From: Elysia chlorotica | Lineage: Eukaryota > Mollusca > Gastropoda > Plakobranchidae | DNA length: 64,000 nt | Assembly: GCA_003991915.1 (NCBI GenBank) | Contig: RQTK01000972.1 | Coordinates: forward strand, 124,280-188,279 | Direction: 5' to 3' | Part shown: positions 1-34,935 of the stretch, one piece after another | How positions within the stretch are numbered: position 1 is the first letter of the stretch | How the letters are laid out: the number at the start of each line of letters is the position of its first letter | The notes under the pieces: generated by a model | What the model saw: only the letters and a program-made list of their open reading frames with translations | The model's database searches: none | What the model was told of the DNA's origin: nothing | Program-made: the position numbers and the translations under genes

Positions 1-421
1 TTGCCAATTTCAGAAATAAAAGAGAAAACAGTTGAGTCAGTTTCCTGTACAAGCAATCAATCACATACACTATCCATAGAAAACTAAGCAACTTACGATT
101 CATACAATTATTTGGGGTTTAAATTTTTTTAAAAAGCCAAATATTGAATCATTAATATTTTGAACCTTTTTGCCTGCCAGATTTGTCTTCATTGCGATCG
201 CATCATAAAGCTATACAAAAACGTCCATGGATAGCACCAACATCCTCATTGGTATACAGACAGTTTTATTTCAATCATTCTGCGCTTCAACATGGTTCGA
301 TATTCTAACCGATGCTTCGTTTTAGCATCAATTTATATTCCATTTGGTTAGATGATGAGTATTGGATCATTGGAACTTATCCAACTAATCTGTTAAACTT
401 ATTACTTCCATTCCCACTTAC
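1..421. other. UGT intron 3, partial; no further coding signal
   Basis: AT-rich intronic sequence downstream of UGT exon 3 on the minus strand. I see no acceptor plus open frame resembling the next UGT exon, so it lies beyond the window. Confidence 0.6.
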
Positions 422-23212
<22,791 letters not shown>

Positions 23213-25779
23213 GGTGAAGATGGTGGTGCTTGTACAACTGGTGGTGCTACTAGTTGTTCCAGCGGGTGGTAGTACACACAGATAACCCAGCTAGCACTAG
23301 GAGTCTAGCGATCAGTGTTGTAAAGCTCCAGACACAGGTGAAGTTCAGCCAATACGACCAAGAAACGTTTTTCTTGGAACCGAGAAGTGCCCACAGTTTT
23401 TGATTGTCAAATTAATGTTTGTGGTCTGAAGATTTGCTGTTTTTAGTTAAAGAGACAATACATGGCAATGTTATTCACAAAACTGCACTGCATGCACATG
23501 TATGCACACATTTACACCATGAACTCCTTTTTCTATACACGTAACTAACAATAAGACAGCTTAAACATACAACAGTTTTGGTTTTAAATAATTAAATGGT
23601 ACCCCTATATTGATGGCTGGAAAAGGGGGACGCGCTTATACAGACGGGCATAACCCCTTTAAAAAGAATAAAAAAATTAACGTACAACTCTGACTAATTT
23701 TTTTACTTGTTTTAGACAAACACAAAATTGTATAAAAAAAAATTCTTTCTTGTTCAATGAACACGTCGTATGTTATAGCCTACTAATCAAGTTCTTAAAA
23801 TACGAACTTACGAACTTTTAAATACGTTCTGTCCTTATTTTCACTATGATTCACACTTTTACCAGGTGGTTTGCTATTAGAATAAAAATAACTAGACCTT
23901 ACACATAACCAAAAAAAAAACAACCCAAAAAACAAACCGAATATAGACCTTTCCAATACACGAACAGTGAAAGGGTGCTGTATCTAGCACACAATGTTAC
24001 ATTTATTATCGCCCCGTATCTATATCATGTGTCATAAACCAGGGTTATCGATTCAAGTTACGACTAATGGAAAGCTAATGAGCATAAAACAGCGTGCAGG
24101 GTCCACTAGCACGAACGCAAGTGATGGTGCGCAATAACTCATTGATAGTGATACAAGTAGGCCTACCAATCAACGGGCGTTTCAATTGAACCGATTTCAG
24201 CTTAGTAAAACTATGTCAATGGAAACTTTCATTATCACCGGTGAAATGAAATCTTGAATCCGTGAAAGGAGTGTCTTAGACAAGGAATGTAATGACAACA
24301 ACGATTTTAAACTGTGTTGTATTTCAAACCCATCTCTACATTCTGTTGAAATGTATTAAACTTGAGAAGGCTAGATTTATACGCGGAATAGAGAAAATTC
24401 ATAACAATGTTGTCATACAATTGCGCACATTCGTAATTAATATCACTGGAAACAAAAATACATCCAAGTGATCACAACCACACATCGGTCTGATAACTAG
24501 ATCTAGTTAACTTTATTAAATTGTCAACGCTGGCGTGGATTTGTATAGGCTACATTTTGTTATTTTATCTGACTGGAAACCTGAAAGTGCGACGAATTTA
24601 TGTTCGGACGAACGTGTAGGCCTATTATTGCACTGGTATTTATATTACTGAAAGAGATGGGCAATCTCAAAACACACAAAACTTTCAATCCAACTTGGAA
24701 CAAAATCTGTATCAATGATAGTAATAGACGTAGATCTAAATTCAATCCGACTTTGAACAAGAATTGTATCCATAAAATAGATGTAGCCTAGTTGAGCGTG
24801 AAACTCACTCCGCGTTTCGACTTCACGAGGAACAAAATGCCAAAATCTAGATCTAGCCTTTTGTTTCTCTCTGTTTGCTCTTCTACACTTTTTTTTACAA
24901 TGTGCACATCATCTGGATAGGATGTCTATATATTCAGTAGATCTAGATCTGAACACGAAATAAAAGTAGTCTTCGATAGATGACATTGTTAAGTGTATTG
25001 TACCGTCTCAGCACTCCTGCCACACCGAATTCCCTCGGTACAAGTAGTACAGTAACCTACTTCACTAGGCCTGGTGAAACGAACGAACAGCAAAGGTAAG
25101 CTTGCTGTGAACGGTGAACGCTAGGGAGTCCCAAGCACGTTTCTGGACCGCAGCCTAGATAGAGAGGTGACTGAAGGCACACCACAACCACACTCGCGGT
25201 GTGGAAATGGGGAAAAGAGGGGGCGGAGTCGTACAGGCTACAGACTGGATTCTATAGTTAGTAACGTTAAAATTGTTAGAGCGGAGCGGTCGGTACACCG
25301 GTACACCGGTAAAAAGAGAACTTCGTCAACACCACGTTATACTTTTAGATTGTAACAATGAGGTTATTATGAGGACATTCCCTAATAAATCTTAAATGTT
25401 CGTTTCGAGTGCGCCTTTGTAAAGTAATTGCTGAGCTAAAATCGTTCTATTGCGTCTGAAACTGTACGTTCTGCCTGTACAATGTAGCTCAACTGGTTGC
25501 ATGGACACAGGTAAAGGGCATCAGCTGGATCAATTGAGCAAAAGCACGAGTGGATGAACTGGTTTCTTTTCTCTTTTTTTCTGAACCCTTTTCCCGTGTG
25601 TGTTTGTTTGCTCAAATTCATCCATACAATTCACAGAAGTCTTATCAGTGACAAAATAGGATTGACCACAGACGAGAACTGATCAGTGATCAATAAAGGT
25701 TTCACAAATTACCAATACAGTGCCAGATTCTATCTACTGCTATTGTCTATCGATGAATTGTATTGCTTTTGGGGGGATT

Positions 25780-25812
<33 letters not shown>

Positions 25813-25924
25813 AAACAACTAAAAGAAAAACATCAAGGTAGTAAGGCGTAACAATATGCGAATAAGAAGGCTTAGGACGACTCGTAAGCTATCACGAAGT
25901 TGTACGTACGGCCACAAATCGCTA
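23213..25924. other. Region upstream of UGT, likely promoter and 5' UTR
   Basis: The first 100 bp or so upstream of the UGT ATG is probably 5' UTR. I see no reliable TATA box or transcription start. At 24840-24950 there is a cluster of TCTAGATCT-type palindromes, also seen upstream of B4GALT and between DCAF6 and SMPD2. No exon-like frame stands out. Confidence 0.4.
25845..25915. repeat. Palindromic-family relic
   Basis: Contains ATATGCGAATAAGAAGGCTT (25854-25873) followed by ggacgactcgtaagctat and gaagttgtacgtac. The first block is the exact reverse complement of 1401-1420. Confidence 0.5.
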
Positions 25925-26259
25925 ATAGTAATAAACTAAGAATTATAACACCTACGAGGGGTGTTCATTATGTCCTTAGCTTGACCTTGAAGCAGTTGTA
26001 CTAGAGTAAAGAAATTTTGTGGGTAGCTAGATCATCTATGTTGAACACGGCATGCAAAATTTGGGGAAAATCGGAATTTTTTTTCTGCACCTTTTAGCGC
26101 ATCAAGTAAAACAACCCCTAGGAAGTTGTCTTTTGTTGTTTACAAATTGTCTGCCATGGAGGCCGTTGAATATCGCTCTGTCATCAAATTCCTTCTCTTA
26201 AAAGGACAAACCCCCACGGAAATTCATCAATAGTAATAAACTAAGAATTATAACACCTA
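25924..26259. mobile_element. Truncated mariner 5' end inside a 31-bp direct repeat
   Basis: A mariner-type terminal sequence (CGAGGGGTGTTCATTATGTC) starts at 25955 directly after TA. A leader of about 200 nt follows, then ATG at 26156 reading MEAVEYRSVIKFLLLKGQTP and TEIH before homology stops at 26228. This is the start of a mariner transposase N-terminal HTH region. The 31 bp before the element (25924-25954) recur exactly at 26229-26259, immediately after the break. Mariner normally duplicates only TA, so the long repeat is unusual. The catalytic domain and right end are missing, so the copy is dead. Confidence 0.8.
26156..26228 (+). pseudogene. Mariner transposase, N-terminal fragment
   Basis: About 24 codons from the start Met match the beginning of mariner transposases (MEAVEYRSVIKFLLLKG, TPTEIH). 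The frame then enters the duplicated flank and stops within two codons. No DDD catalytic domain remains. Confidence 0.75.
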
Positions 26260-26879
26260 GTTATGTAACAACCAAAAAAATACTGAACTACGTGAAGATG
26301 TTCCCTGCTCTGATCCCTGATTGAAAGAACAGTGAGGAGCAACATTACGGGAAAGAGGCGGGGGAGACTGCACGTGAAAGAAAATAGGTCCAAAGAATTA
26401 CCAACACCATCATAAAACGTGTCAATAGTTGGTCCAAAGGGTGAAAGAGTTAGATCATTAAAAAAAGTAGGACTGACTTGGCTAACAGGGGAAAATACCG
26501 TATCGATGCAGTAATAGGCTACCGACATACAGTGTTTAAATATATCAAACAAAACTTTAAAACGTAGACAGGATAATTATATATTTTTATATATATTTTT
26601 TGGCAGATTGTTTAATAGACATAGATGAACTAACATAAATTGTAAATGTTTATTCAGGAGAAAATAAATGAGACCCCGAAAGATACTATGGAGAAAACGC
26701 GTTTTAAAAGTTGATAAATGAATAAGAGTGAAGTCATTCAATTAAAATCGTAAGAAATGTGAAACAAATGAAATAACGACCGTACATAGAAGAATTATTA
26801 TGTTTGTGTTTGATAAACCTAAGTTGAACAAACAAAAAAGGCGAAGGCGGAGGTAAGGAGGACGTTCAAGTATAAAAGA

Positions 26880-26880
26880 C

Positions 26881-26934
<54 letters not shown>

Positions 26935-26996
26935 GGGGAGGAGAGAGATAAAGAGAGAGAAAGAGAGAGATAGAGAGAGAGAGAAAGAGAGAGAGG
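26880..26996 (+). repeat. (GA)n microsatellite, interrupted
   Basis: GA tract with GGGGAGG and GATAAAG interruptions. Confidence 0.95.
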
Positions 26997-27436
26997 CGAG
27001 TTGATTTTTTTGTGTGTTTAACAGCACGCAAACACAATAACGGCTTTATTGTCGAGAGAGGCAGAGACAGACATACTCGTATAGAGGCAGACTGTCAAAC
27101 TGACAGAGAGACAGGCAGACAGACATACAGAAGAACAGGCAGGTCAACAGCCAAATGACTATGGGTGAATATCTGCTCTTAAAAACGTGTATCTGAAATG
27201 ATATGCAGGCGACGTGTGTAAAGAGTCAGGATCAATAAAGGGGACCATTCACATAAAGGGCAAAGGAATTCATCAGACCGTAAAATTAAAATAGAGCTGT
27301 ACGAAAAGCACATGAGCAAAAAAAAAACGTGTTCGCTTTAGCTCACGCACATGTACATGTAGTGTGTAGTTTTATGTGGGGCCTTTCATTACTCACATTT
27401 CTAGTAAACTAATAATGTTGAAATCGTATTTAGACC

Positions 27437-27725
27437 CTAGTCTTTACTTACACGGGCGGTGAAGGCGAATACGTGTATACCATAGATGAATGCGGGCAGA
27501 CCATTTGATAATTCAACTAGAACTAAAATGGAAACGCTATGCATCATTATACGACCAATGTCGGTGGCGGTGACAGGTGGGGGCTTATAATTATAATATT
27601 GTACGTTGTGGGTAGAACCGGTTATGACTACTGGGCGAGAATCACGGGGCATCAAGAGTACCGGTAGATCTATATGAATCAGCATGGTACATGTACTGGT
27701 CTGATGAGCATCCGGATGTGGTACA
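27437..27725 (-). other. Possible exon-like open segment beside the gap (uncertain)
   Basis: A minus-strand frame stays open for about 95 codons outside the microsatellite. It includes a hydrophobic stretch (SVSILVLVELSNGLPAFIYG) that could be a membrane helix, and it has a consensus donor (CGT|gtaagt) at about 27453. I cannot assign a family, and upstream sequence is lost in the repeat and gap. It could equally be a chance frame. Confidence 0.2.
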
Positions 27726-27726
27726 A

Positions 27727-27739
27727 TAATAATAATAAT

Positions 27740-27816
<77 letters not shown>

Positions 27817-28117
27817 NNNNNNNNNNNNNNNNNNNNNNNNNNNNNNNNNNNNNNNNNNNNNNNNNNNNNNNNNNNNNNNNNNNNNNNNNNNNNNNNNNNN
27901 NNNNNNNNNNNNNNNNNNNNNNNNNNNNNNNNNNNNNNNNNNNNNNNNNNNNNNNNNNNNNNNNNNNNNNNNNNNNNNNNNNNNNNNNNNNNNNNNNNNN
28001 NNNNNNNNNNNNNNNNNNNNNNNNNNNNNNNNNNNNNNNNNNNNNNNNNNNNNNNNNNNNNNNNNNNNNNNNNNNNNNNNNNNNNNNNNNNNNNNNNNNN
28101 NNNNNNNNNNNNNNNNN

Positions 28118-28196
<79 letters not shown>
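27727..28196. repeat. (AAC)n tract, sequencing gap, (CT)n tract
   Basis: ATA then CAA repeats run to 27816, about 301 N bases follow (27817-28117), and (CT)n resumes at 28118-28196. The gap lies between two different microsatellites, so its true length and content are unknown. Open frames spanning it are meaningless. Confidence 0.97.
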
Positions 28197-28199
<3 letters not shown>

Positions 28200-28200
<1 letters not shown>

Positions 28201-28606
28201 ACATGTCCCAGGATTCGCTGGAGTACCATATACTGCGAAACAAGCAACGAGCTTTGCGCTTTTAGGTTTAGAGTTCACTACTTTGGAGATCATGATGGGC
28301 GACTCAGTCGGGTCTGAAGCTTTGAACCTCATGGTACATACACACATGATAGTAATTACTTAAATTACATGGTGTGTAATGGGGGTTTAATATTCTATGT
28401 ATAATTATAACCATAATGAAAGGTTTACTTTGTTTCATGCTGCTCTCACCGACATGTTATACACTCAGAGATCTTCATAGACTGATGCCAACAATCTGTG
28501 GTAGCTTACACTTGATAAAATGGTGAGTTTTAGAGTAAAATGAATCTTTGTAGTCAAATGAGAATAGTGGTCTTTGCACAAAGAGAGAGGGAGAGAGAGA
28601 GATGGG

Positions 28607-28650
<44 letters not shown>

Positions 28651-28666
28651 TTAAGAGACTACGAGA

Positions 28667-28700
<34 letters not shown>

Positions 28701-29540
28701 TGGCTACCGTGACATCATTTTTAAAATGGTATAATTCTCTGCAGTCAAGGTGATTTGCAAAGAGAACGTATATATAATTTTAAACACACGACTACGGCAT
28801 CTTAATACATGATAATCGAGAGCCTTAATCTACTTCTTCTTTGCACCATCTACAACGTCTTCAGCGGCGGTTGATCGGTTATAATCGTATAAAATAGCAA
28901 ATAGTTCACTGTAGCTTACTAACTTCATATGTAAAATTCATTAACATTTCTTTCGCAGAATACATCGGAATTACTTTAATTGAAATCTAGTATCCGTGTT
29001 TCAGTGTTTGTAACACGATCTCTTTTGGTGACAGTGAAATATTAACACCCCGACGAAAAGGAAGGGGAGCGGGCGAGTTGTCAGTTTGAAGCCAAGAATT
29101 TTACAATTAATGTATAATTATGTCTTAACAATCAAATCTCGCCCTCCTCCTGCCCCTGATAATAATTATGAAGTAGCGATGGCTAGCTGTCGTGTCCGGC
29201 AAATTAATTTACACAACTGCTGAATCACGCAAAGTTAATGATTCGCATTTTCAATTTATAAGCTGTCTGTCACGAGGTATCAGATATTACTAAAACTCCA
29301 TCTCAAGAGAACATAAAATTACCAAGTATGCTCGTCACCTTGAGAATACATCTAATAATGTAAATTAATCTTTTTTTAAATTGATGGGCATCAAGCTTAA
29401 AGAGAGTAATATTTCTTGAAGATAATTATAAATAATTTAATATATTTTAGAAATTAATGTGGAACCATCCTACCCCATACACACATAAAAGCAACAACAG
29501 AAGCGTCGTGGTAGTGATGGTTCAGCAGTAGTAGCAGTAG
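28200..29540. other. Intergenic DNA; no gene recognised
   Basis: AT-rich sequence with interrupted (GA)n at 28579-28700. No exon-like or RNA-like feature was recognised. Confidence 0.6.
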
Positions 29541-29544
29541 CAGC

Positions 29545-29674
<130 letters not shown>

Positions 29675-30173
29675 TATGTAGTAGCAGCAACAGCATCAGT
29701 ACACGCAGTAGTGATGAAAATGGCATCTCTCCCCCTCTCTCTAATATTCTCTCTCCCTTCACACACACTCTCTTAGTCATACATCAACCCCCCCTCTCTC
29801 TATCTCACACGCGCACACACCTCGAAACTGGATTTTCAACTTTTCGTCCCTTCCAATCGCATTCTGCCACACTAAATTTTACACTAACAGTCGTATTAAG
29901 TTAATGTAATGGTTGGTAGTGTACAACTTCGTTAAACGAGGATAGTGATTCAAAATTGACGTGGTAGACCATAAATTATCAGTATGCCTCGTGAGCTTGT
30001 TAAAATAATTTATTAGCTCCGTTAATGTACATTATATCACCAGGAACATAAGGGAAAAGGACACCATCTGCTCCATTCTCCTGTTCCTTCCAAATTGGTT
30101 GGGGGTCAGTGATGGAGGTCTAGACTCTTATTTGTAACAGATAAGTCATGCCCTAGTTTAAAGTCTTGAGGTA

Positions 30174-30275
30174 GAATGCACAAACAAGACGTAGCTTACG
30201 CCTCGTCTTTTCTTTATCAATATTAGAATAAGAAGGCTTACGACGAGACGTCATCTACGTCATGTTTGTGCATTC
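30174..30275. mobile_element. Short palindromic MITE-like element, about 102 bp, TA-flanked
   Basis: Inverted arms of about 34 bp: the left arm reads gaatgcacaaacaagacgta and the reverse complement of the right arm reads gaatgcacaaacatgacgta; the rest of the arms is also largely complementary. Both ends abut TA (30172-30173 and 30276-30277), as expected of a TA target duplication. The centre shares the exact 14-mer GAATAAGAAGGCTT with two other loci. There is no coding capacity, so movement would need an enzyme supplied elsewhere (inference). Confidence 0.65.
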
Positions 30276-30304
30276 TAACCTTGTTCTTCAGATCAGCCTA
30301 TGCG

Positions 30305-30402
30305 GCAACGGGTCCCTAGATAAAAGTCTGACAAGGTTACGTGCTGCCCACATGGATTTCGGTATCAATCGGTTACATGTGACAGACACCATCTGAACAA
30401 TT
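30305..30402 (-). repeat. SINE-like repeat family A, degenerate fragment
   Basis: Recognisable blocks acgggtccc, aagtctgacaaggttacgtg, ctgcccacatgga and ggttacatgtgac match the family body in minus orientation. Confidence 0.5.
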
Positions 30403-30706
30403 AAAGTTGGGGGGGGGGAGGATACGGTTGGGGTGAATACGGTCGAATCGGAAACATCCCGAATCGTCTGATATCATGTCTGTATATATTTTACACTCTT
30501 TCTTTTGGTATTTCTTTCATGTTCCAAAATATTCAACTCTCGTACGGTTGGTCGCATACTAGTGTGCTGATGCAAGATTTAATTTTTTAAGTCTCTTTGG
30601 GCAAGACAGATGATAGTGGTGGCTGTAGGCCTAATCTCAAATAATCAGTGACATACTTACATCTAGACACTAAAAGTATTAAATTCACTTATTTATGCCC
30701 GCGAGG

Positions 30707-30960
30707 TTGGATTGGGTTGGTTTAACGTCCAACAGCAGCATTATATAGGCTATATTGTGGACGGGCCCCAAGACGGACGTCTGACAATTTTATGTGCTGC
30801 CACACACGAGACAGGGCGGGGATACCATGACTCCTGTCTCAGCCGGTCACATTATACTGACACCGACCACACCAGTACGGAACGCAACAGCCAGGATTCG
30901 AACTCGGGACCTTTTGCGTCGGAAGCCGAAGTTCTACCCCTGGACCACCGCGCCCTTATG
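30707..30960 (-). repeat. SINE-like repeat family A, best-preserved copy
   Basis: On the minus strand it starts with a tRNA-like head: gcgcggtggtccaggggtag (A-box region), then B box GAGTTCGAATCC. A body of about 150 nt follows (gctgagacaggagtcatgg, gtggcagcacataaaattg, cttggggcccgtccacaata), then the tail ggacgttaaaccaaccca. This layout fits a Pol III-type tRNA-derived SINE; the family name is not known to me. No clear target-site duplication was found. Confidence 0.8.
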
Positions 30961-30999
30961 CCAGCGAAGGGAATCTATACCTAACAATGTCTTGCACCA

Positions 31000-32440
31000 T
31001 TTCAGTTAAAGTTCATATCCTTAAAATTAATAGGGTTAGCCAACCGCTTTCCTGTTTATTACATTTTATTTTATATAATTACTTTCGAGGTGACATAGAA
31101 AACAAGTTATACAAATGTCTCGCCTCCTAGAACAACCTCACATAATGTAGGCCCCTAGATCTATTGTCGTAAAACAAAACTGTCTTTTTTAAATTTACAT
31201 TTTATAAATCATTTTGAAAGATCTTTCCCTTTGAATATCCACGGTAAAGGTTGTTTGTTTCTATATGTGCAGGTTTGGACATGAAAGAATAATGGGTAGA
31301 TTAGTGATCGTTCCTGTAGATCTAGACTAGGTGTACCATAATCCGGAACCCTTATCTTTGATAGCACTGTTTGCCCTGCAGGTAACATGACTTTTGTGTA
31401 ATTATAACAGTTTTTCGTCGCATAATCCCGATAAACAAAATTATATTTAAAACAGAATCTCTCATTCAACAATGTGTAGCTAGAACCTAGGCATACCAAA
31501 ATGTAGCCTACTATTCACAGTCAAAAGATCTATCACCGTAATCTAGACAGATGACGCAAATAAACATATATAGACCTAGAAATTTGAAAGCTTTTTTTCT
31601 TCTTTTTACAGCAAATTTAACAATATCAATGATTGTGATCACCCGTTTCCGATCTAGCTTAGGCCTACGTAGGACTATTAAGTTACCAACACATCAAAAA
31701 GCGATTTTAGGATATGGAATGGGGCTCTAGGGAGAAAATCAACAAAATAATTTTTTGAGCACGACTTTTACTGTATTTCTTGTAAGGTATCTTCTATGTC
31801 TCTATATAAATCAAAAGAAGCACCAAGACTAAGTCTTGAATAATTGGGATTCTAGAAGGCTTGATAAAATACTAGAACATGAGTAGGCCTACTTCTTTTA
31901 TTATATATTTGCCCGCTTTATATGCCTTATCATCACAGATCCAGCTCTAGGTTAGCTACTTTCCACGGTGCCCAACCAACGCCTGCTTTTACATTGCACT
32001 ACATAATAATTATGTGAATCCAACACTAAAGAAATCTTTACTATGCTCGTTAATGGACGAAAGTCATTGGTCTAAAAGAAATCGCCACCTACCTCTTGTA
32101 GTAGGCTAATTATTAACATAATTATACTCTTATCATATAATTTACATAGTTTGTTTAAACACCACACAGTCCACCCGTTTCTAATTCTGTGAATCGCACT
32201 TTCAAGGGTCTGAATGTTCTAAAAATAGAAATTATAGTCATGTATCTAGAATCTACATCATACTGACAACAAATTAAACGTTTATACACTGTATTGTGAA
32301 TTATATTCCGAACTATTTCAAGATTTCACAATAACAAGAAGATTGCGCCATACAAAAAGTCTAAGCGTGTTACCTATCACTATTCTGGAGCTAGTAGCAC
32401 TAACACTTGTAACAGTACCATGCGTATCAGTCAAGTGTCC
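31000..32440. other. Intergenic DNA; no gene recognised
   Basis: AT-rich, with scattered TAGGCCTA and TCTAGA palindromes. No coding signal. Confidence 0.6.
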
Positions 32441-32590
32441 CCAGTCCAGTCTGTCCACTCCAGTAGAGCTTGCACACTGAGGTCACAAAACGCAGTGCGC
32501 AGTGTCCTCGTTCACTATCCCAGCGGCCGGACCTCGCAGGGCTTTCAGCCTATCAGGATGACGCGAGAAACCGCCTCTCTTACCTGATAC
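32440..32590. promoter_or_regulatory. Short CpG-rich patch, possible promoter or first exon
   Basis: This 150-bp patch is GC- and CpG-richer (gcggccggacctcgcagg, gacgcgagaaaccgcc) than the surrounding AT-rich DNA. On the minus strand it contains a perfect-looking donor (CAG|GTAAGAG, about 32587-32579). It could be a 5' UTR exon of either neighbour, but there is no direct evidence. Confidence 0.2.
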
Positions 32591-32664
32591 AGTGATAGGT
32601 TGATACACGTAGAGCAATATGCTCCCACGGTCTACTGGTCCAGTCACGAGAATGAGGACACAAT

Positions 32665-32665
<1 letters not shown>

Positions 32666-32719
<54 letters not shown>
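32666..32719 (+). repeat. (GA)n microsatellite
   Basis: About 54 bp GA tract followed by GGGGTGTGTGTGGGGGG. Confidence 0.95.
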
Positions 32720-32724
<5 letters not shown>

Positions 32725-33039
32725 TGTGTGTGGGGGGTGGGGGAATATGCGGGAAGGGAGGGTGGAAAAAATGGAATCTAAGGCCTCAGTCTGTGCACAA
32801 ACCTTTCCACCGCTGGGCACAGACCGCTATCGTCACTCACCCGTAAAGCAAGCATTGATTGCATTAATTAATAATAAATTCATGACTCGTTGAGTTATCA
32901 ATATGAAAATAAAATCTAGTGGGGGGGCCTCATGTGACAGAATAGGTATCATGATTATTTGGGATATTTCAAGAATGTAGTACAAAGAGCAGCAAAACAA
33001 GATAAAAAAACAACAAGAAAAAACAAACAACAAAGAAAG

Positions 33040-33052
33040 CAACAACAACAGC

Positions 33053-33093
<41 letters not shown>

Positions 33094-33106
33094 CGAAAAC
33101 AACAAC
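33040..33106 (+). repeat. (CAA)n microsatellite
   Basis: About 20 CAA units in an A/C-rich stretch. Poly-Gln and poly-Cys frames are artefacts. Confidence 0.95.
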
Positions 33107-33246
33107 AACAAAACGAACATACAGCAACAACCATTTTACGGAGCAGAAAAGTAGGTGAGGGGCAAAGATTGGTGAGAAAGGAATCCACGAACTGAATGCT
33201 AGGTGAAATCAGAAACAGGTATATTCCAGCTCCTCAATTTTGAAAT

Positions 33247-33305
33247 TAGATAAGATGAGATAAGATAAGCCTTTATTATCCCATAGGGAAATGTTTCTTG
33301 TTCGT
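33247..33305 (-). mobile_element. LINE 3'-end tail
   Basis: On the minus strand the sequence reads cctatgggataataaaggct followed by (TTATC)n-type repeats. This is the usual 3' end of CR1/L2/jockey-like LINEs, where an AATAAAG signal precedes a short tandem tail. No ORF portion was recognised next to it. Confidence 0.5.
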
Positions 33306-33526
33306 ACAATAATACATTAATTTGATGCAATATCACAACATCAGTTGTACATGTGTGAGATAAAAAATAATAATAATGGTAATAAAAAAAAGACCACTTA
33401 ACATTCACATGTAAAATTGTTGAAATTATACTCTGCTGGACATACATAATTCTTTTTAGAAACACATGCCTCTTCACGCATATACAAGAACACACATACC
33501 CATACAAGACACTCTAAGTATGGCGT

Positions 33527-33740
33527 TAAGTTGAGTTGGTACAACGTCCAGCGTCAGCACTACATAGGCTATATTGTGGACGGGCCCCAAGACTGACGTC
33601 TGACAATTTTATTGGCCACCACACACAAAACAGGGCGGGGATACAGGGGACGAAATTAATTGGAAAAACAAATCTGCCGACCATTATGACCCAAAACCGC
33701 GGACCTCCCGACCCGGAGACCAACGACCCACCACTACTCG
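33527..33740 (-). repeat. SINE-like repeat family A, minus copy
   Basis: Tail side gttgagttggtacaacgtcc, body ggacgggccccaagactgac, tgacaattttatt, ggggataca, and a decayed head with accgcggacctcccgacc. The central 40 nt found in other copies are deleted. Confidence 0.75.
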
Positions 33741-34077
33741 TGGACAATGTGGTGCTAATTTTATCTTACATTTCGCCTGAAGAGAAGTGTTGCTTGTTTA
33801 AACAAACAAACAAAACAACAAAAAAGCAACAACACATGTTTCTAACATGTTCGGTGCATGAGTATATCTATAACATTCTGACTTACGTGATATTTTATTT
33901 AAAAAAAAAAACCTGATGGAAAAGAGACCGTTATCATCTGTCGGGTTAGGAAAAGGCTTCGATTCAGCTTGGCAAACCAGCACCAGTATTATTGTTATTG
34001 TTGTTGAGATAACTTTTGGTATAAATATGAGTGCTCTTATCGTAAAAGGCTACTGCTATTATAACATTAAATATACT

Positions 34078-34103
34078 TACTACTACTACTGCTGCTGCTG
34101 CTG

Positions 34104-34149
<46 letters not shown>

Positions 34150-34150
34150 A

Positions 34151-34207
<57 letters not shown>
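34078..34207 (+). repeat. (TAC)n trinucleotide microsatellite
   Basis: About 43 units with a short (TGC) block; poly-Tyr and poly-Val frames are artefacts. (CT)n follows at 34279-34313. Confidence 0.97.
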
Positions 34208-34208
<1 letters not shown>

Positions 34209-34274
34209 TGTGCGAACGATCTACATTGTGTATTTTCATATTATTCTCTCTGTAGCTTCCTCTCTCTATCCCCC

Positions 34275-34315
<41 letters not shown>

Positions 34316-34619
34316 CTCTTCGGCTCTGGGGAAACGACAAGATCTTAGCTCTTCTTGACGGTTGAACGCTTATTACATGTACATGTTTTGTCATAGATCT
34401 TAAAAATTTTTTTTTATCACTAATTTGTTGGACGACCGTATCATAGGATGCTATAGGAACTCTCCAATAATAAAAGTAGAAAAAGAAGTAGGCAGGTATA
34501 GGTAGGCCCGCTGCCTACCCAAAGTAACCCAATGGTACACCGATACAACAGTTGTGACGATAGGTTAGTTTACACCTAGATTGTCAAAGTTTTTCTCCGG
34601 CTGTCAGTCACTTGTCAGT

Positions 34620-34935
34620 CATTTAGATTACTATAATATGCATCGATCTAGAGTTAGAACTAGATCTATAGATCTAGAGGTCTAGAAATTCTAGATTGGA
34701 TATAGCTAGATCTAGATCTAGCTAGGAAAAAAAAACAAACATACTGTCTAGGATCCATCTAGAGGTCTAGATCTAGATCTAGATATCCAAGGCTAGTGAT
34801 TTATATAGGCTTCGGTAGCCTTTTGGGGTTCCTTGAAATAGATCTAGATACAGTTTCACCCTAGTTTCTTTTTTAAATTACAATATAGATTAGATCTGGA
34901 TCTTTAGATATCTTTATATGCTAACATAGATCTAG
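34620..34935. promoter_or_regulatory. Cluster of TCTAGATC/AGATCT palindromes upstream of B4GALT
   Basis: More than fifteen overlapping AGATCT, TCTAGA and CTAG-type palindromes occur within about 300 bp, 0.6-0.9 kb upstream of the B4GALT start. Clusters of the same motif lie upstream of UGT (24840-24950) and in the DCAF6-SMPD2 interval (about 60530-60690). Function is unknown; this may be a genome-wide simple-sequence bias. Confidence 0.3.

Noticed and set aside
27437..28347. Long open frames of 174-268 codons across the N gap
   Set aside because: They are open only because N bases and repeats contain no stop. The real sequence is unknown.
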